DNA of 33,033 bases from Nitrososphaerota archaeon (GTDB taxonomy: Archaea > Thermoproteota > Nitrososphaeria > Conexivisphaerales > UBA164): contig JAMCTX010000015.1 of NCBI GenBank assembly GCA_023381255.1, forward strand, positions 1 through 33,033, read 5' to 3'. Shown here one piece after another: positions 16,085-24,101 of this stretch (its first letter is position 1; the number at the start of each line of letters is the position of its first letter). Below the pieces are notes generated by a model. It saw nothing but the letters and a program-made list of their open reading frames with translations, made no database searches and was not told where the DNA came from. The position numbers were made by a program, and so were the translations under genes.

Positions 16085-18167
16085 CCAGTTTTCTAGCCCC
16101 CATAACTATTTTTGTCGCTAGGCCAGGACCTATGCTTCTTATTTGTGATATATTTTGGGGATTTGCAGCAGCAAGCGCATCAAGATTTTTTATTCCGGCA
16201 TTATAAAGCGCCCTGCTCCTTTTTCTTCCAACTTTTTCAACCTTGACGAGGTCGATCAGCTCTTCTTTTACGCCATACTTTATTCTGTAAATGGCCGTTT
16301 CGAATTTACTGGCGCTTAACCCCATCATATGCCCAAGCTGAAGATATGAGTGCATTAACCATTCGGCGGAGTCGGTTAACCTGAACAGGTCACCCGGGTC
16401 AATCCTATACCTGTCCAATATTTCCTGCTCAGAAAACTCATTGACCCACGCATATAACCCAAGAAGGCTTCTTGCATAAGTATCTTGGCTTACATATCTT
16501 AGTAGCCTTGGTTCTAGTTCTAAAATAGAATTTATTTCTGCTTGATCGCTGGAATTCAAGGAAAGTTTCGGGTCTATGTCTTCAGATGTTGATGCAAGGC
16601 ATATAAGGGGCATCGTTAGGTCCACTTCGTTTTTTATATGAACGATGTTTTTGATAAACTCTTTGGCTGTGGAGGGCGATATATATAGCTCGCCCACTAA
16701 TCTGCCGATCGCGGTCGTCTCATACTTTCCATTTTTTAGTTTCCTTATGAACCCAGCATCTTTTAGGTAGTCAAGCGATTCACGAACATCCACATTGCCA
16801 AATTGTTTGGCAAACAGCGTTCTGTTGAAGAAAGCATCGATTTCACGTTCAGAGGACAGCCTTGATATTGAGATATGAGCCAGTGTAAGCAATTCAGTGC
16901 TCTTCAAATTCAATTTTGAACTGATCGGTTCCGGGTATCCCCTGATATAATTGTCCATTATCCATGAAGCCTGCTGTTCGCTGTTGGCAATGACTATGCA
17001 TTCGCCTGACTCATCAAACTTGGGCCTGCCAGCTCTGCCGGCCATCTGCTTGTATTCCATAATCTTTATGGGCTCCATGCGCGAGCCATTGTATCTGTAA
17101 ACAGAATTTACTATTACCGTGTGAGCCGGCAAATTTACTCCAGCCGCAAGCGTTGGGGTGCTGCATATTATCTTCAGCTTGCCATCAATAAAGAGTTTTT
17201 CTATTAGAGCACGGTACTCGGTTGGTATTCCTGCATGATGGAAGGCTGTGCCTACAGATATCAATGATTGTAATATTCTTGAAATTGACGTTTCTTCCTC
17301 TTCTTCAGGATATTTGACGCTAATTATTCCAGAATGGCTTTTGCTTATATTTGAAAGCCTTTTTGCCAGCTCCACGGCCTTCTTCCTTGTTTCTGCAAAT
17401 ACCAGAACTTGATGCCCATTTTCCAGCTCCCTATTTACGATGTTGTCAAGCAGGGCTCCACGGCCTTCTATACTTTCCTGCGAACCGTCATATTTGGTTA
17501 TTTTTTCATCATATGCCACACCCTCAGTTAATTTAACAGGTCTCCAGTCAATGCTTACACTCTTGAAGCCCAGCCATCCAGCTATTTCTTCGCAATTGCT
17601 GACTGTAGCAGAAAGAGCAATAAACTGTGAGCCAGAATACTTGGCAATGCTTTCTGTTAAAACGAATTCAAGCGTAGCGCCTCTGCTTTCATCGCTTAAG
17701 AGATGTATTTCATCAAATATAAAAAGCCCGACACGTTCAAGCCACTTAACCCTGTGCCGCATTATGGAGTCAAATCGTTCATTGGTAGTAATTATCAGAT
17801 CACAGCTGGAAAGATATGAAGGGTTAACGTCATAATCGCCGGTGCTAATGCACACCCGGATTTCCCCGCCATCAGACTTTGTAATTCCTGAGAAAAAGTT
17901 CTTGAACTCAAAATATTTTTCCCCCGCAAGAGCCCTCAGGGGAGAAATATAAACTGCCTTCAACCCTGTTTCTATTATGACTTTGCTCACTGCAATCATA
18001 GCGGTGAGTGTTTTTCCGCTTGCTGTTGGAGTGGATATCAGTGCATTTGCACCATCAAGTATGCCAGCCCTTACCGCTTCTTCCTGTGGCGGCCAGAGAT
18101 CATTGTATCCAAACTCCTTTAACCTGCTCTTTACAGAATAAGGCAGCTGCAAATCATCAGTATTCAA
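16068..18167 (-). CDS. hel308: Hel308 DNA helicase
   Basis: This 699-residue Ski2-like superfamily 2 helicase unwinds forked and lagging-strand DNA at stalled replication forks. Visible are a Q-motif (W-P-P-Q), Walker A S-T-P-T-A-S-G-K-T at residues 45-53, D-E-I-H at 152-155, S-A-T at 186-188, and motif VI M-A-G-R-A-G-R-P. A winged-helix and ratchet domain follow. A C-terminal helix-hairpin-helix (V-G-R-K-R-S-R-A-L-Y and I-G-P-G-L-A-T-K) completes the archaeal Hel308 plan. The length is normal. It starts at ATG 18167; the neighbouring radical SAM gene ends 55 nt upstream on the same strand. Confidence 0.95.
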   Translation of the reverse strand: MNTDDLQLPYSVKSRLKEFGYNDLWPPQEEAVRAGILDGANALISTPTASGKTLTAMIAVSKVIIETGLKAVYISPLRALAGEKYFEFKNFFSGITKSDGGEIRVCISTGDYDVNPSYLSSCDLIITTNERFDSIMRHRVKWLERVGLFIFDEIHLLSDESRGATLEFVLTESIAKYSGSQFIALSATVSNCEEIAGWLGFKSVSIDWRPVKLTEGVAYDEKITKYDGSQESIEGRGALLDNIVNRELENGHQVLVFAETRKKAVELAKRLSNISKSHSGIISVKYPEEEEETSISRILQSLISVGTAFHHAGIPTEYRALIEKLFIDGKLKIICSTPTLAAGVNLPAHTVIVNSVYRYNGSRMEPIKIMEYKQMAGRAGRPKFDESGECIVIANSEQQASWIMDNYIRGYPEPISSKLNLKSTELLTLAHISISRLSSEREIDAFFNRTLFAKQFGNVDVRESLDYLKDAGFIRKLKNGKYETTAIGRLVGELYISPSTAKEFIKNIVHIKNEVDLTMPLICLASTSEDIDPKLSLNSSDQAEINSILELEPRLLRYVSQDTYARSLLGLYAWVNEFSEQEILDRYRIDPGDLFRLTDSAEWLMHSYLQLGHMMGLSASKFETAIYRIKYGVKEELIDLVKVEKVGRKRSRALYNAGIKNLDALAAANPQNISQIRSIGPGLATKIVMGARKLVAKRV

Positions 18168-18222
18168 ATTATATTTTACAACATTTGAATGGTTAATTAA
18201 ATTTATTGGCGCTACCTGATTT

Positions 18223-19752
18223 TTACTGCAGCTTGATGGAAAGCCCCCCAGAGGGCAGCTCCTCGGCGCCGTTTTTTACCATCAGCTCCATCTTCAGCTT
18301 GTTCCACTCCTTTTCGTTGTATATGCACCCGGGGTCCGGCGCCTTTATGTCGTGGTAGTAGTTGTACGCCCTGGCCCTGCAGCCGCCGCAGGTGTATTTG
18401 TAAGAGCACGTTCCGCAGGCCCCCTCCAGGTCGTCCTTGTTCCTCAGGTCCTTCAGCAGCTGGCTTTTAATCCACAGCTTGTCGAAATCGTCCCTGTAAA
18501 GGTTGCCAACCTTAACCTCCTCCTCGTGGGGGAAGAAAACGCATGGGTAGATGTCCCCGTTGGGCTCGACGCTCATGTAGAACCTTCCGGCGCCGCAGCC
18601 GCCTATGAAGTCCGCAAGCTGCTGCAGCTTCGGGTTTGTGTACTGCGGGTTCTGGAAGTGGGTAGGTATCACATTTTTGCCCAGATTCTTCTGAGTTTCC
18701 ACAACCTGCGCGACCATCGCGTACTGGGGCGCTGTTGAAAGCAGCTCCAGCCCGCCCTTGCTCGTGTTTTCGTACAGCATCGACAGCAGGTCGAACCTCT
18801 CCTTCGGCTCCAGGTCCTCCATCACTATTTCCCTTCCCCTCCCAGTCGGTATGAAGTTGTACGCCATGAGCCACCTGGCTCCGAGGCTCCTGGACAGCTC
18901 GATCATCTTCGGCACGTCGTTTATGTTGTACTTTGTCACAGTGGTGGACACCTCTACGAACATGCCAAGGTTGACGCAGTTCCTTATTGCCCTTACTGCC
19001 CTCTCCCACGCGCCGTTTACCCTCCTGAACGAGTCATGCACCTCGGGCGTCGGGCCGTCCAGGCTTATCTGGACAAACTGCAGCCCAGCTTCCCTGTACT
19101 TCCTGGCAATCTTCTCGTTAGAAAGCACCCAGCCGTTGCTTGCCATTGCCGGGTACATGCCAAGCTCGCTTACTCTGCGTATGTAGTCGGTCATGTTCGG
19201 CAGCAGGGTCGGCTCACCCCCGGAGAATGCTATCGACGTGACCCCCGCCCTGGCAAGCTTCTCGATGCCCTGCATAATCATCTCAGGCGTTGCCTCGTCC
19301 GGATCCTTCCTGCCGGCATTTTCATAACAGTGCAGGCAGTTAAAGTTGCACGCCTTCGTTATGTTCCATACGATCTGGTACGGCGCGCCAGGCACAAAAG
19401 GCCTCCTCACGCCAAACAGCGCAAGCCCCTTTACAGTAGTGGCAACGCCCTTCCTCCAGTACGCGCTCTGCAGCGATTTCTGCATCTTCTCGTCCGTTAT
19501 CCCGAACGTCTGCCCGGCCCTCTTCATGACAAACGACACGACCTTCTCCGTGAACCTGCACTTCACGCAGGCGTGCTTCCTCTTCCCGGTGTAAAGCTCA
19601 AGCGCAACCTCCAGCCTGTTTCCCCCGTCTGCCTCACAGTACTGGGTGGAGCTCTTCAGGACGCTCCTTATGAACGGGTTGTTTATCATCTTCTCAAACG
19701 AGCCTACCATGCCCATGAACGAGCTGTCGTTTTCCGGGTTCTCTGATACCAT
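18223..19752 (-). CDS. Radical SAM/SPASM domain protein
   Basis: From the ATG at 19752 the protein has 509 residues. The radical SAM cluster motif is Cys135-x3-Cys139-x2-Cys142, with G-G-E at 178-180. A C-terminal SPASM-type region holds Cys386, 404, 446, 449, 455, 458 and 476, enough for auxiliary Fe-S clusters. An N-terminal extension of about 125 residues carries Cys39, 62 and 65 and may bind a further metal. Related proteins modify peptides, tetrapyrroles or lipids; I cannot name the substrate. Sample 60-base lines are 58-67% GC against about 37% in the next gene, and codons are G/C-ending. A longer start at 19836 would read through the promoter and is rejected. Confidence 0.88.
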   Translation of the reverse strand: MVSENPENDSSFMGMVGSFEKMINNPFIRSVLKSSTQYCEADGGNRLEVALELYTGKRKHACVKCRFTEKVVSFVMKRAGQTFGITDEKMQKSLQSAYWRKGVATTVKGLALFGVRRPFVPGAPYQIVWNITKACNFNCLHCYENAGRKDPDEATPEMIMQGIEKLARAGVTSIAFSGGEPTLLPNMTDYIRRVSELGMYPAMASNGWVLSNEKIARKYREAGLQFVQISLDGPTPEVHDSFRRVNGAWERAVRAIRNCVNLGMFVEVSTTVTKYNINDVPKMIELSRSLGARWLMAYNFIPTGRGREIVMEDLEPKERFDLLSMLYENTSKGGLELLSTAPQYAMVAQVVETQKNLGKNVIPTHFQNPQYTNPKLQQLADFIGGCGAGRFYMSVEPNGDIYPCVFFPHEEEVKVGNLYRDDFDKLWIKSQLLKDLRNKDDLEGACGTCSYKYTCGGCRARAYNYYHDIKAPDPGCIYNEKEWNKLKMELMVKNGAEELPSGGLSIKLQ

Positions 19753-19772
19753 AAATCGTTTACTTAATGTTA

Positions 19773-19783
19773 AAAATATAAGG
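19773..19783 (-). promoter_or_regulatory. TATA box of the radical SAM gene
   Basis: On the minus strand the element ccttatatttt is centred about 26 nt before the ATG at 19752. This supports that start codon and a leaderless transcript. The promoter region itself is A/T-rich like the rest of the genome, unlike the gene it drives. Confidence 0.5.
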
Positions 19784-19937
19784 TTTATTGTAAAAATCAC
19801 TGAGGCTGTTGTCGAGCTCGCAAATTCCATAGGCAAAGTTGCAACCTACAGCACTTTCCTGAATTTAGTGCAGGAAATGCTATATGGTGTCCTCAATTAA
19901 ATTTAATTATGGCGATGCATAAATGGTTTTGATTTAA

Positions 19938-20726
19938 ATGCATAATAATGAATTCAGCGTTCACTGGTGTAAATTGGAAAGGCAAGCGGAAAGCTTTGAC
20001 CTAATTAGCCAAATTAAAAAATTTTATAAAAAAATAGGTAAAAAACCTGAGGAAGGTGACATACTGCTATTATCAGGGAAATATGTAGCAATGTCTGAGG
20101 GAAGAACGTATTCCCTAAGCAAAATAAAACCAATGAAAGACGCAATAAAGCTTGCAGAGTTGAACGGCGGCAGTCCAAAGTTGGCAGAAGCTGTCGTTAG
20201 GGAAAGTGAAAAGGTATACCACGCATTTTCTGGTATATTTATGGCAGAAAGCAGTGGGTTACTGCAGCCAAATGCTGGCATTGATAAATCAAACGTTCAA
20301 GAAGGCAGTATAGTGCTATATCCAGAAGATCCAAACGCTTCTGCACTATCCGTCAGACTAAATGTTTTAGCAGATTTTGGTGTAAACATAGGGGTCATAA
20401 TAACAGACAGCAGAATTTATCCTGTAAGGAAAGGAACTGTGGGGATAGCAATAGGCTACAGTGGCATAAAGGCAATTTTAGACGAGCGCGGCAAAACGGA
20501 CCTTTTTGGGAAACCACTTAAAGTAACAAGGAGAGCTGTAGCTGATCAGCTTGCAACGACCGCGCAGCTAGTAATGGGCGAATCCGGAGAATCCACGCCT
20601 ATTGTTTTAGTTAGGGGATTGGCAAATTTTACTTGCGACAAAGATATCAAAGCAAATTTATCGGTGGAATTTTCTGAGGATCTGTATTATAGCGCTATAA
20701 AAAACATTATTGTCCCTGCTGTTTAA
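19938..20726 (+). CDS. CofE-like F420-0:gamma-glutamyl ligase
   Basis: This 262-residue member of the CofE family (COG1478) would add glutamate to coenzyme F420-0 using GTP. Key segments are G-D-I-L-L-L-S-G-K-Y (40-49), S-E-G-R (53-56), N-A-G-I-D-K-S-N (112-119), V-I-I-T-D-S (153-158), A-I-G-Y-S-G (171-176) and the late P-I-V-L-V-R-G-L. Where characterised CofE reads D-T-x-G-R-P-x-R, this protein reads D-S-R-I-Y-P-V-R, so it may belong to a divergent clade with another acceptor. It starts at ATG 19938. It is divergent from the radical SAM gene and converges with TFS across 24 nt. No other F420 gene is in the window. Confidence 0.82.
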   Translation: MHNNEFSVHWCKLERQAESFDLISQIKKFYKKIGKKPEEGDILLLSGKYVAMSEGRTYSLSKIKPMKDAIKLAELNGGSPKLAEAVVRESEKVYHAFSGIFMAESSGLLQPNAGIDKSNVQEGSIVLYPEDPNASALSVRLNVLADFGVNIGVIITDSRIYPVRKGTVGIAIGYSGIKAILDERGKTDLFGKPLKVTRRAVADQLATTAQLVMGESGESTPIVLVRGLANFTCDKDIKANLSVEFSEDLYYSAIKNIIVPAV

Positions 20727-20750
20727 TTCAAAATAAAATATTAGGCGTAA

Positions 20751-21092
20751 TTAAGCGTAGACTCTCCAAGTGTGACCGCATTTTGTACAACGATAAAATT
20801 GAGTAGGGGGCTCATCTGCACTTCTTGTCTGTACAAGCCACCAGTACGCCTTAGTGTTACCGCATTTAGGGCAAACAACATTTACGGTGGGAAGTGTGCT
20901 AACATCTACATTATCCCCTATAACTTTTAATGTATTATCATCTCCGGATGCCTTTTCTTCCAGAACTTTATCATTCTTGTATTTTTCGGTATAATCGCAC
21001 GTAGGGCACATATAAATCAGTTGCACGGCAGATCCCTGCTTGATGCTTTTTAGCTTCATCAAACTTCCATCTTTTGGGCAAAACTTTGGCAC
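20751..21092 (-). CDS. tfs: Transcription factor S (TFS, TFIIS/RPA12-like)
   Basis: This 113-residue cleavage-stimulating factor reactivates backtracked archaeal RNA polymerase. The C-terminal zinc ribbon is complete (Cys74, 77, 102, 105). The loop Q-T-R-S-A-D-E-P-P-T carries the Asp93-Glu94 pair that enters the polymerase active site. The N-terminal ribbon has Cys5, Cys29 and Cys32, but the fourth position reads Asp8 (C-P-K-D) instead of Cys. The start is GTG 21092, 6 nt after the rpoL stop, so the two polymerase genes form an operon. Confidence 0.94.
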   Translation of the reverse strand: MPKFCPKDGSLMKLKSIKQGSAVQLIYMCPTCDYTEKYKNDKVLEEKASGDDNTLKVIGDNVDVSTLPTVNVVCPKCGNTKAYWWLVQTRSADEPPTQFYRCTKCGHTWRVYA

Positions 21093-21098
21093 TTTAGG

Positions 21099-21374
21099 TC
21101 AGGATAATGCCTTTTCTAGCTCATTTTTTAAGCTTTTTGTTATTTCAGCGGCCCCGTTTAACCCATCATTCATAACGATTTTGGGATCAGACCCGTCTGT
21201 CAGAAGGTAGATATAAGCCTCTCTGTTAAGGGGGTGGCCCTTTTTTACGGAAATATTCTTAACCCTTTTATCATTTAAAAGATTAAGCTGGAGCAAATAC
21301 ATCAAGGAAATGTCTATATCTTTTATTAAAAGCTCTAATGACCGTTCATCCTTTTTTATTAAAGAAACTTCCAT
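21099..21374 (-). CDS. rpoL: RNA polymerase subunit L (Rpb11-like)
   Basis: The small polymerase subunit pairs with RpoD during assembly. From the ATG at 21374 it has 91 residues beginning M-E-V-S-L-I-K-K. The family core L-L-Q-L-N-L-L-N-D, then K-K-G-H-P-L and Y-L-L-T-D-G-S-D-P-K are all recognisable. Upstream in-frame ATGs at 21386 and 21398 exist. The TATA-like element at 21405-21416 places transcription start near 21384, so the 21398 start is unlikely. The following tfs gene is 6 nt away. Confidence 0.9.
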   Translation of the reverse strand: MEVSLIKKDERSLELLIKDIDISLMYLLQLNLLNDKRVKNISVKKGHPLNREAYIYLLTDGSDPKIVMNDGLNGAAEITKSLKNELEKALS

Positions 21375-21404
21375 GTTAAACCACATAAAGACTTGCAATG
21401 GTAT

Positions 21405-21416
21405 GCATTTAAATGT
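21405..21416 (-). promoter_or_regulatory. TATA box of the rpoL-tfs operon
   Basis: On the minus strand acatttaaatgc is centred about 36 nt before the ATG at 21374, leaving a leader of roughly 10 nt. The same ATTTAAATGC core precedes tRNA-Pro, suggesting a favoured promoter form. Confidence 0.45.
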
Positions 21417-21564
21417 TTATTGGTAGTTAAAATAAAACCCTGGGCCTCGGCGCTGTGACAGATTAACATCAGAATAACTAGCAAACTTAAGTCTAATGCT
21501 TCCAGCCGTACAGCAACCCACTTAAATGCAGCTTACCGTTCCTGCTAAAAACGCAAAAGATCAT

Positions 21565-23175
21565 TTAGAGATAAAGCTCGCTGTATATTACTGGGTTTTT
21601 TATCTTAAAAGCTGCCAGGACGTCTGGATGCACTTCCCCTATTTCTCCAACTGTTTTGCCATTTGATGTGATCGTGGCCGCTCTTAGAGAATATGGCCTT
21701 TCTGAGTTTGTATATTCTAATTTTTGTTTAAATATAATGCTGTTAATTGCTTCGATATATGATTTGGCAGATGTCATAGTGATGCCCTGCCCTTCTTCCA
21801 CAATACACAGCCTTTCCATTTGTTGGGGGACATCGCCTGCAATTATCACGTCGCCAATTTCGAAAAATCTGTGAGGTGCTGGTTCCTGCTGGTTAACAGA
21901 TACCGTTTTAATGCAGCCGGGCAAAAGCATATCCCTTATTGCATTGTGTTCAAGGCTCTTTGAAAAGCTTACAGAATAAACCCTTGCATCTCTTTTAATA
22001 GATTCTGTAAGTAAAGTTTCAGATGTCAGAACGGGGCTGACAGCCTCGCTGAACCCAAGCCCAACCAGAACCTGCCTGATGATTGTATTTCTAGCAGTCC
22101 TGTAGTTACTGTGGGTTGCATTAAAGTAAAACTGAGCATCGGGTTTAATGTTAAAAAGGCCAAAACCTATCATGACCTCTTCAACTAGATCCACCGGATG
22201 CATTATGTCACCCCTATAGTGTGGGATGTTCACCTTTATCTGATCATTATCCAGGGCAGGCTCCAGCCTGCTTTTTAGCAATGAAAGCAGTAACTGATCC
22301 TGCGGGATATTGATTCCAAGCAACTGGTCTATTTGTTTTCTATCTATTTTTACCTCGTTTAGGCTTATTTCGGGGTAATATAGTTTTTGCCCTTGTAAAT
22401 TAACGGTTCCCCTGACTATGCTTGCGCCCATATCCCATAGCGTTTCAGCTATTATTGAAGCAGACAGTTTTACTGCTATATTGTCAGTTCCAGTTATGTC
22501 GACAAAAAGGTTTTTGGTGTTTTCACTGATCTTTGTAGCGTTCCCATTTATTATGGGTGGCAATGAAAGGACAGTGCCATTGCTGTCCATCAATAAAGGA
22601 AACCTTGCACCATTCACAAGGGAACCATACTTTAGCCCTTGCTCTGTTTTTGTAAGAATTTCCTTTACCTTCATTGGTGCAACGCCATTTAATGGTACAA
22701 AGGAAAAATCATGATCAACAGTAGTATATGATATTGGTGGAATCATCACCGAAAGATCATGAAACCCAATCGCGACCTTTTTTCTATCCCTTCCTATACC
22801 GTGATGCAGGTCTTCCTGCATGGATATGATCTGTTTAATTGAATCTTCATCTAGGGTCAGTCCAAGAGCCAAGAAACCTGCTATATATGGCCTTATAGAG
22901 CTGAGGCTGTTGTCAACATTTATTTCAATTTTTCCTGAAGCGAAGCCCCTGCGCTTGATGCCAAGCTCGTCCCCGAAAAGTCCCTTTAGCCCCCGGATTA
23001 TACCTATGTCGGTTGAGAAATCTGGCCTATTGGGCGAATATTCAACTTTGACGTACTCCTTAGTCAGGCTTTCGATATCAAGCCCAAGATAGGGCAGCAT
23101 AGAAACTATATCATCATATTTCCTCTCAGGATAAAGCTGTTCAAGCCTCTTACGTGTCAACTGAACTACCGGCAC
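21565..23175 (-). CDS. pheT: Phenylalanyl-tRNA synthetase beta subunit
   Basis: This is the 536-residue beta chain of the alpha2-beta2 PheRS, archaeal/eukaryotic type without the bacterial N-terminal tRNA-binding extension. It opens with M-P-V-V-Q-L-T. Near residue 50 it has the conserved S-P-N-R-P-D-F block. B3/B4 editing-domain segments follow (H-H-G-I-G-R-D-R-K-K-V-A-I-G near 124-137). B5 and the catalytic-like core end with G-E-I-G-E-V-H-P. The GTG start at 23175 is supported by the normal opening residues. The gene has its own promoter region (A/T stretch 23202-23219). No pheS is in the window. Confidence 0.95.
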   Translation of the reverse strand: MPVVQLTRKRLEQLYPERKYDDIVSMLPYLGLDIESLTKEYVKVEYSPNRPDFSTDIGIIRGLKGLFGDELGIKRRGFASGKIEINVDNSLSSIRPYIAGFLALGLTLDEDSIKQIISMQEDLHHGIGRDRKKVAIGFHDLSVMIPPISYTTVDHDFSFVPLNGVAPMKVKEILTKTEQGLKYGSLVNGARFPLLMDSNGTVLSLPPIINGNATKISENTKNLFVDITGTDNIAVKLSASIIAETLWDMGASIVRGTVNLQGQKLYYPEISLNEVKIDRKQIDQLLGINIPQDQLLLSLLKSRLEPALDNDQIKVNIPHYRGDIMHPVDLVEEVMIGFGLFNIKPDAQFYFNATHSNYRTARNTIIRQVLVGLGFSEAVSPVLTSETLLTESIKRDARVYSVSFSKSLEHNAIRDMLLPGCIKTVSVNQQEPAPHRFFEIGDVIIAGDVPQQMERLCIVEEGQGITMTSAKSYIEAINSIIFKQKLEYTNSERPYSLRAATITSNGKTVGEIGEVHPDVLAAFKIKNPVIYSELYL

Positions 23176-23267
23176 ACTTCTCCCCAGCAGAACTTGCGTA
23201 ATAGCTAAATTAAATCTATCTGTGGCATCATAGTGAATCTATTGCATTGTACTATCTGTGCAGCAAC

Positions 23268-23330
23268 GGACAGGATATTGCATATATTACCTAAAGCCAA
23301 CCACAAACGCTTTTAGTTTGCAGCCTGTCC
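23268..23330. other. Inverted repeat between divergent promoters
   Basis: A perfect 7-bp inverted repeat (GGACAGG at 23268-23274, CCTGTCC at 23324-23330) encloses 49 nt. A second small stem inside it pairs CAAAC with GTTTG around the loop GCTTTTA. It lies upstream of both the pheT promoter and the promoter of the apr locus, so it is not in either mRNA leader. It could be an operator pair, a small RNA gene, or chance. Confidence 0.3.
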
Positions 23331-23382
23331 AGAGCCAAATTCCGAGGTTAAGCGTAAATAATACAATAATGGAAAGCCTGAG

Positions 23383-23390
23383 GGTGGGAG
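23383..23390 (+). promoter_or_regulatory. Shine-Dalgarno site of the apr locus
   Basis: The purine run GGTGGGAG ends 4 nt before the ATG at 23395. A TATA-like stretch lies at 23352-23363, which leaves a short leader of about 12 nt holding this site. This contrasts with the leaderless genes elsewhere in the window. Confidence 0.5.
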
Positions 23391-23394
23391 ATAA

Positions 23395-24099
23395 ATGGCA
23401 GTCAATCTATTTTCAATTATGCCGGCACTTTATATGCAAATTTTCGGCATTGCAATGTTGCTGCTTGTTATAGCAGGCATGTCGTATGATTTTATAGGCG
23501 GCAAAAAGCTTGAATATACAATAAGAGATAGAAAAGAGCGTAACTCAGGCGGCTTTTACATTGGAGCTGCACTAAATGCAATATTTGTTGATATCTCAAC
23601 TTCAGCCCAATTTGCAAAATGCAGTATACAGAGAAGGGCATCTCACATTTTAATGATGTGGGGTTTTATCATTTCTATAGTCGTTCTCTTTGTAGAAGTT
23701 TATTTTGCTCATTTTGCAGCAGTCCTGTCCATATATAATCCATTGCAAGCGCTTCTGCTAACAGCATGGATCATGGTGATCGCTGGCGCTTTGTGGTTTA
23801 TGCCTCAGAGGGCGAATGTCAGGGTAGATGGAGATCCGGTATACAAACTGAGAAAAGCGGATATGTTTGTGGTTAACGTAATTGTATATGCAATTTTGGG
23901 GATAGCCTTGGAGGCAGCTATAATGAGCGGCTCCGTTATCATCTCTGAAGCGCTGTTGGCATCGTTTTTGTGCTCAGTAACGCTTCTTTTTGCCTTGGTT
24001 CCATGGACTAAATTTCCACACATGTTCTACAAGGCTGGCCTCATAATACAGGATAAAATGGAAATGGGAAGGGTAGAATCAAGGTTACCAGGTGATTAA
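23395..24099 (+). CDS. NarI-like membrane cytochrome b subunit, AprM/QmoC-type
   Basis: This 234-residue membrane protein has about five transmembrane helices (roughly 11-30, 84-104, 117-137, 157-176, 183-203). His84 (A-S-H-I-L) and His209 in P-W-T-K-F-P-H-M-F-Y sit at helix ends as in the heme b subunits of the NarI/HdrE/DsrM/QmoC superfamily, whose signature ends in K-x-x-H-M. It lacks the HdrC-like iron-sulfur domain that QmoC carries. It stands 2 nt before aprB, so its likely job is to exchange electrons between APS reductase and the quinone pool. AprM of sulfur-oxidizing bacteria is the closest functional analogue that I can name. Heme binding is inferred. Confidence 0.75.
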   Translation: MAVNLFSIMPALYMQIFGIAMLLLVIAGMSYDFIGGKKLEYTIRDRKERNSGGFYIGAALNAIFVDISTSAQFAKCSIQRRASHILMMWGFIISIVVLFVEVYFAHFAAVLSIYNPLQALLLTAWIMVIAGALWFMPQRANVRVDGDPVYKLRKADMFVVNVIVYAILGIALEAAIMSGSVIISEALLASFLCSVTLLFALVPWTKFPHMFYKAGLIIQDKMEMGRVESRLPGD

Positions 24100-24101
24100 A
24101 A

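Noticed and set aside
19036-19746. A 236-codon open frame on the plus strand, opposite the radical SAM gene
   Set aside because: It is Arg/Pro/Leu-rich with no recognisable domain, and it exists because the high-GC minus-strand gene has few stop triplets on its complement. The minus-strand frame has complete radical SAM and SPASM motifs.
19646-19900. An 84-codon plus-strand frame running from the radical SAM 5' end into its promoter
   Set aside because: It overlaps a real gene and a well-placed TATA box, shows no family features, and its composition changes abruptly at the gene edge.
21437-21459. A GC-rich patch in the spacer between pheT and rpoL, considered as a C/D-box small RNA
   Set aside because: No ordered C and D boxes were found on either strand, and no convincing fold was seen.
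23371-23473. A frame starting at ATG 23371 ahead of the membrane protein of the apr locus
   Set aside because: It overlaps the Shine-Dalgarno site and the real gene in another frame and has no family features.
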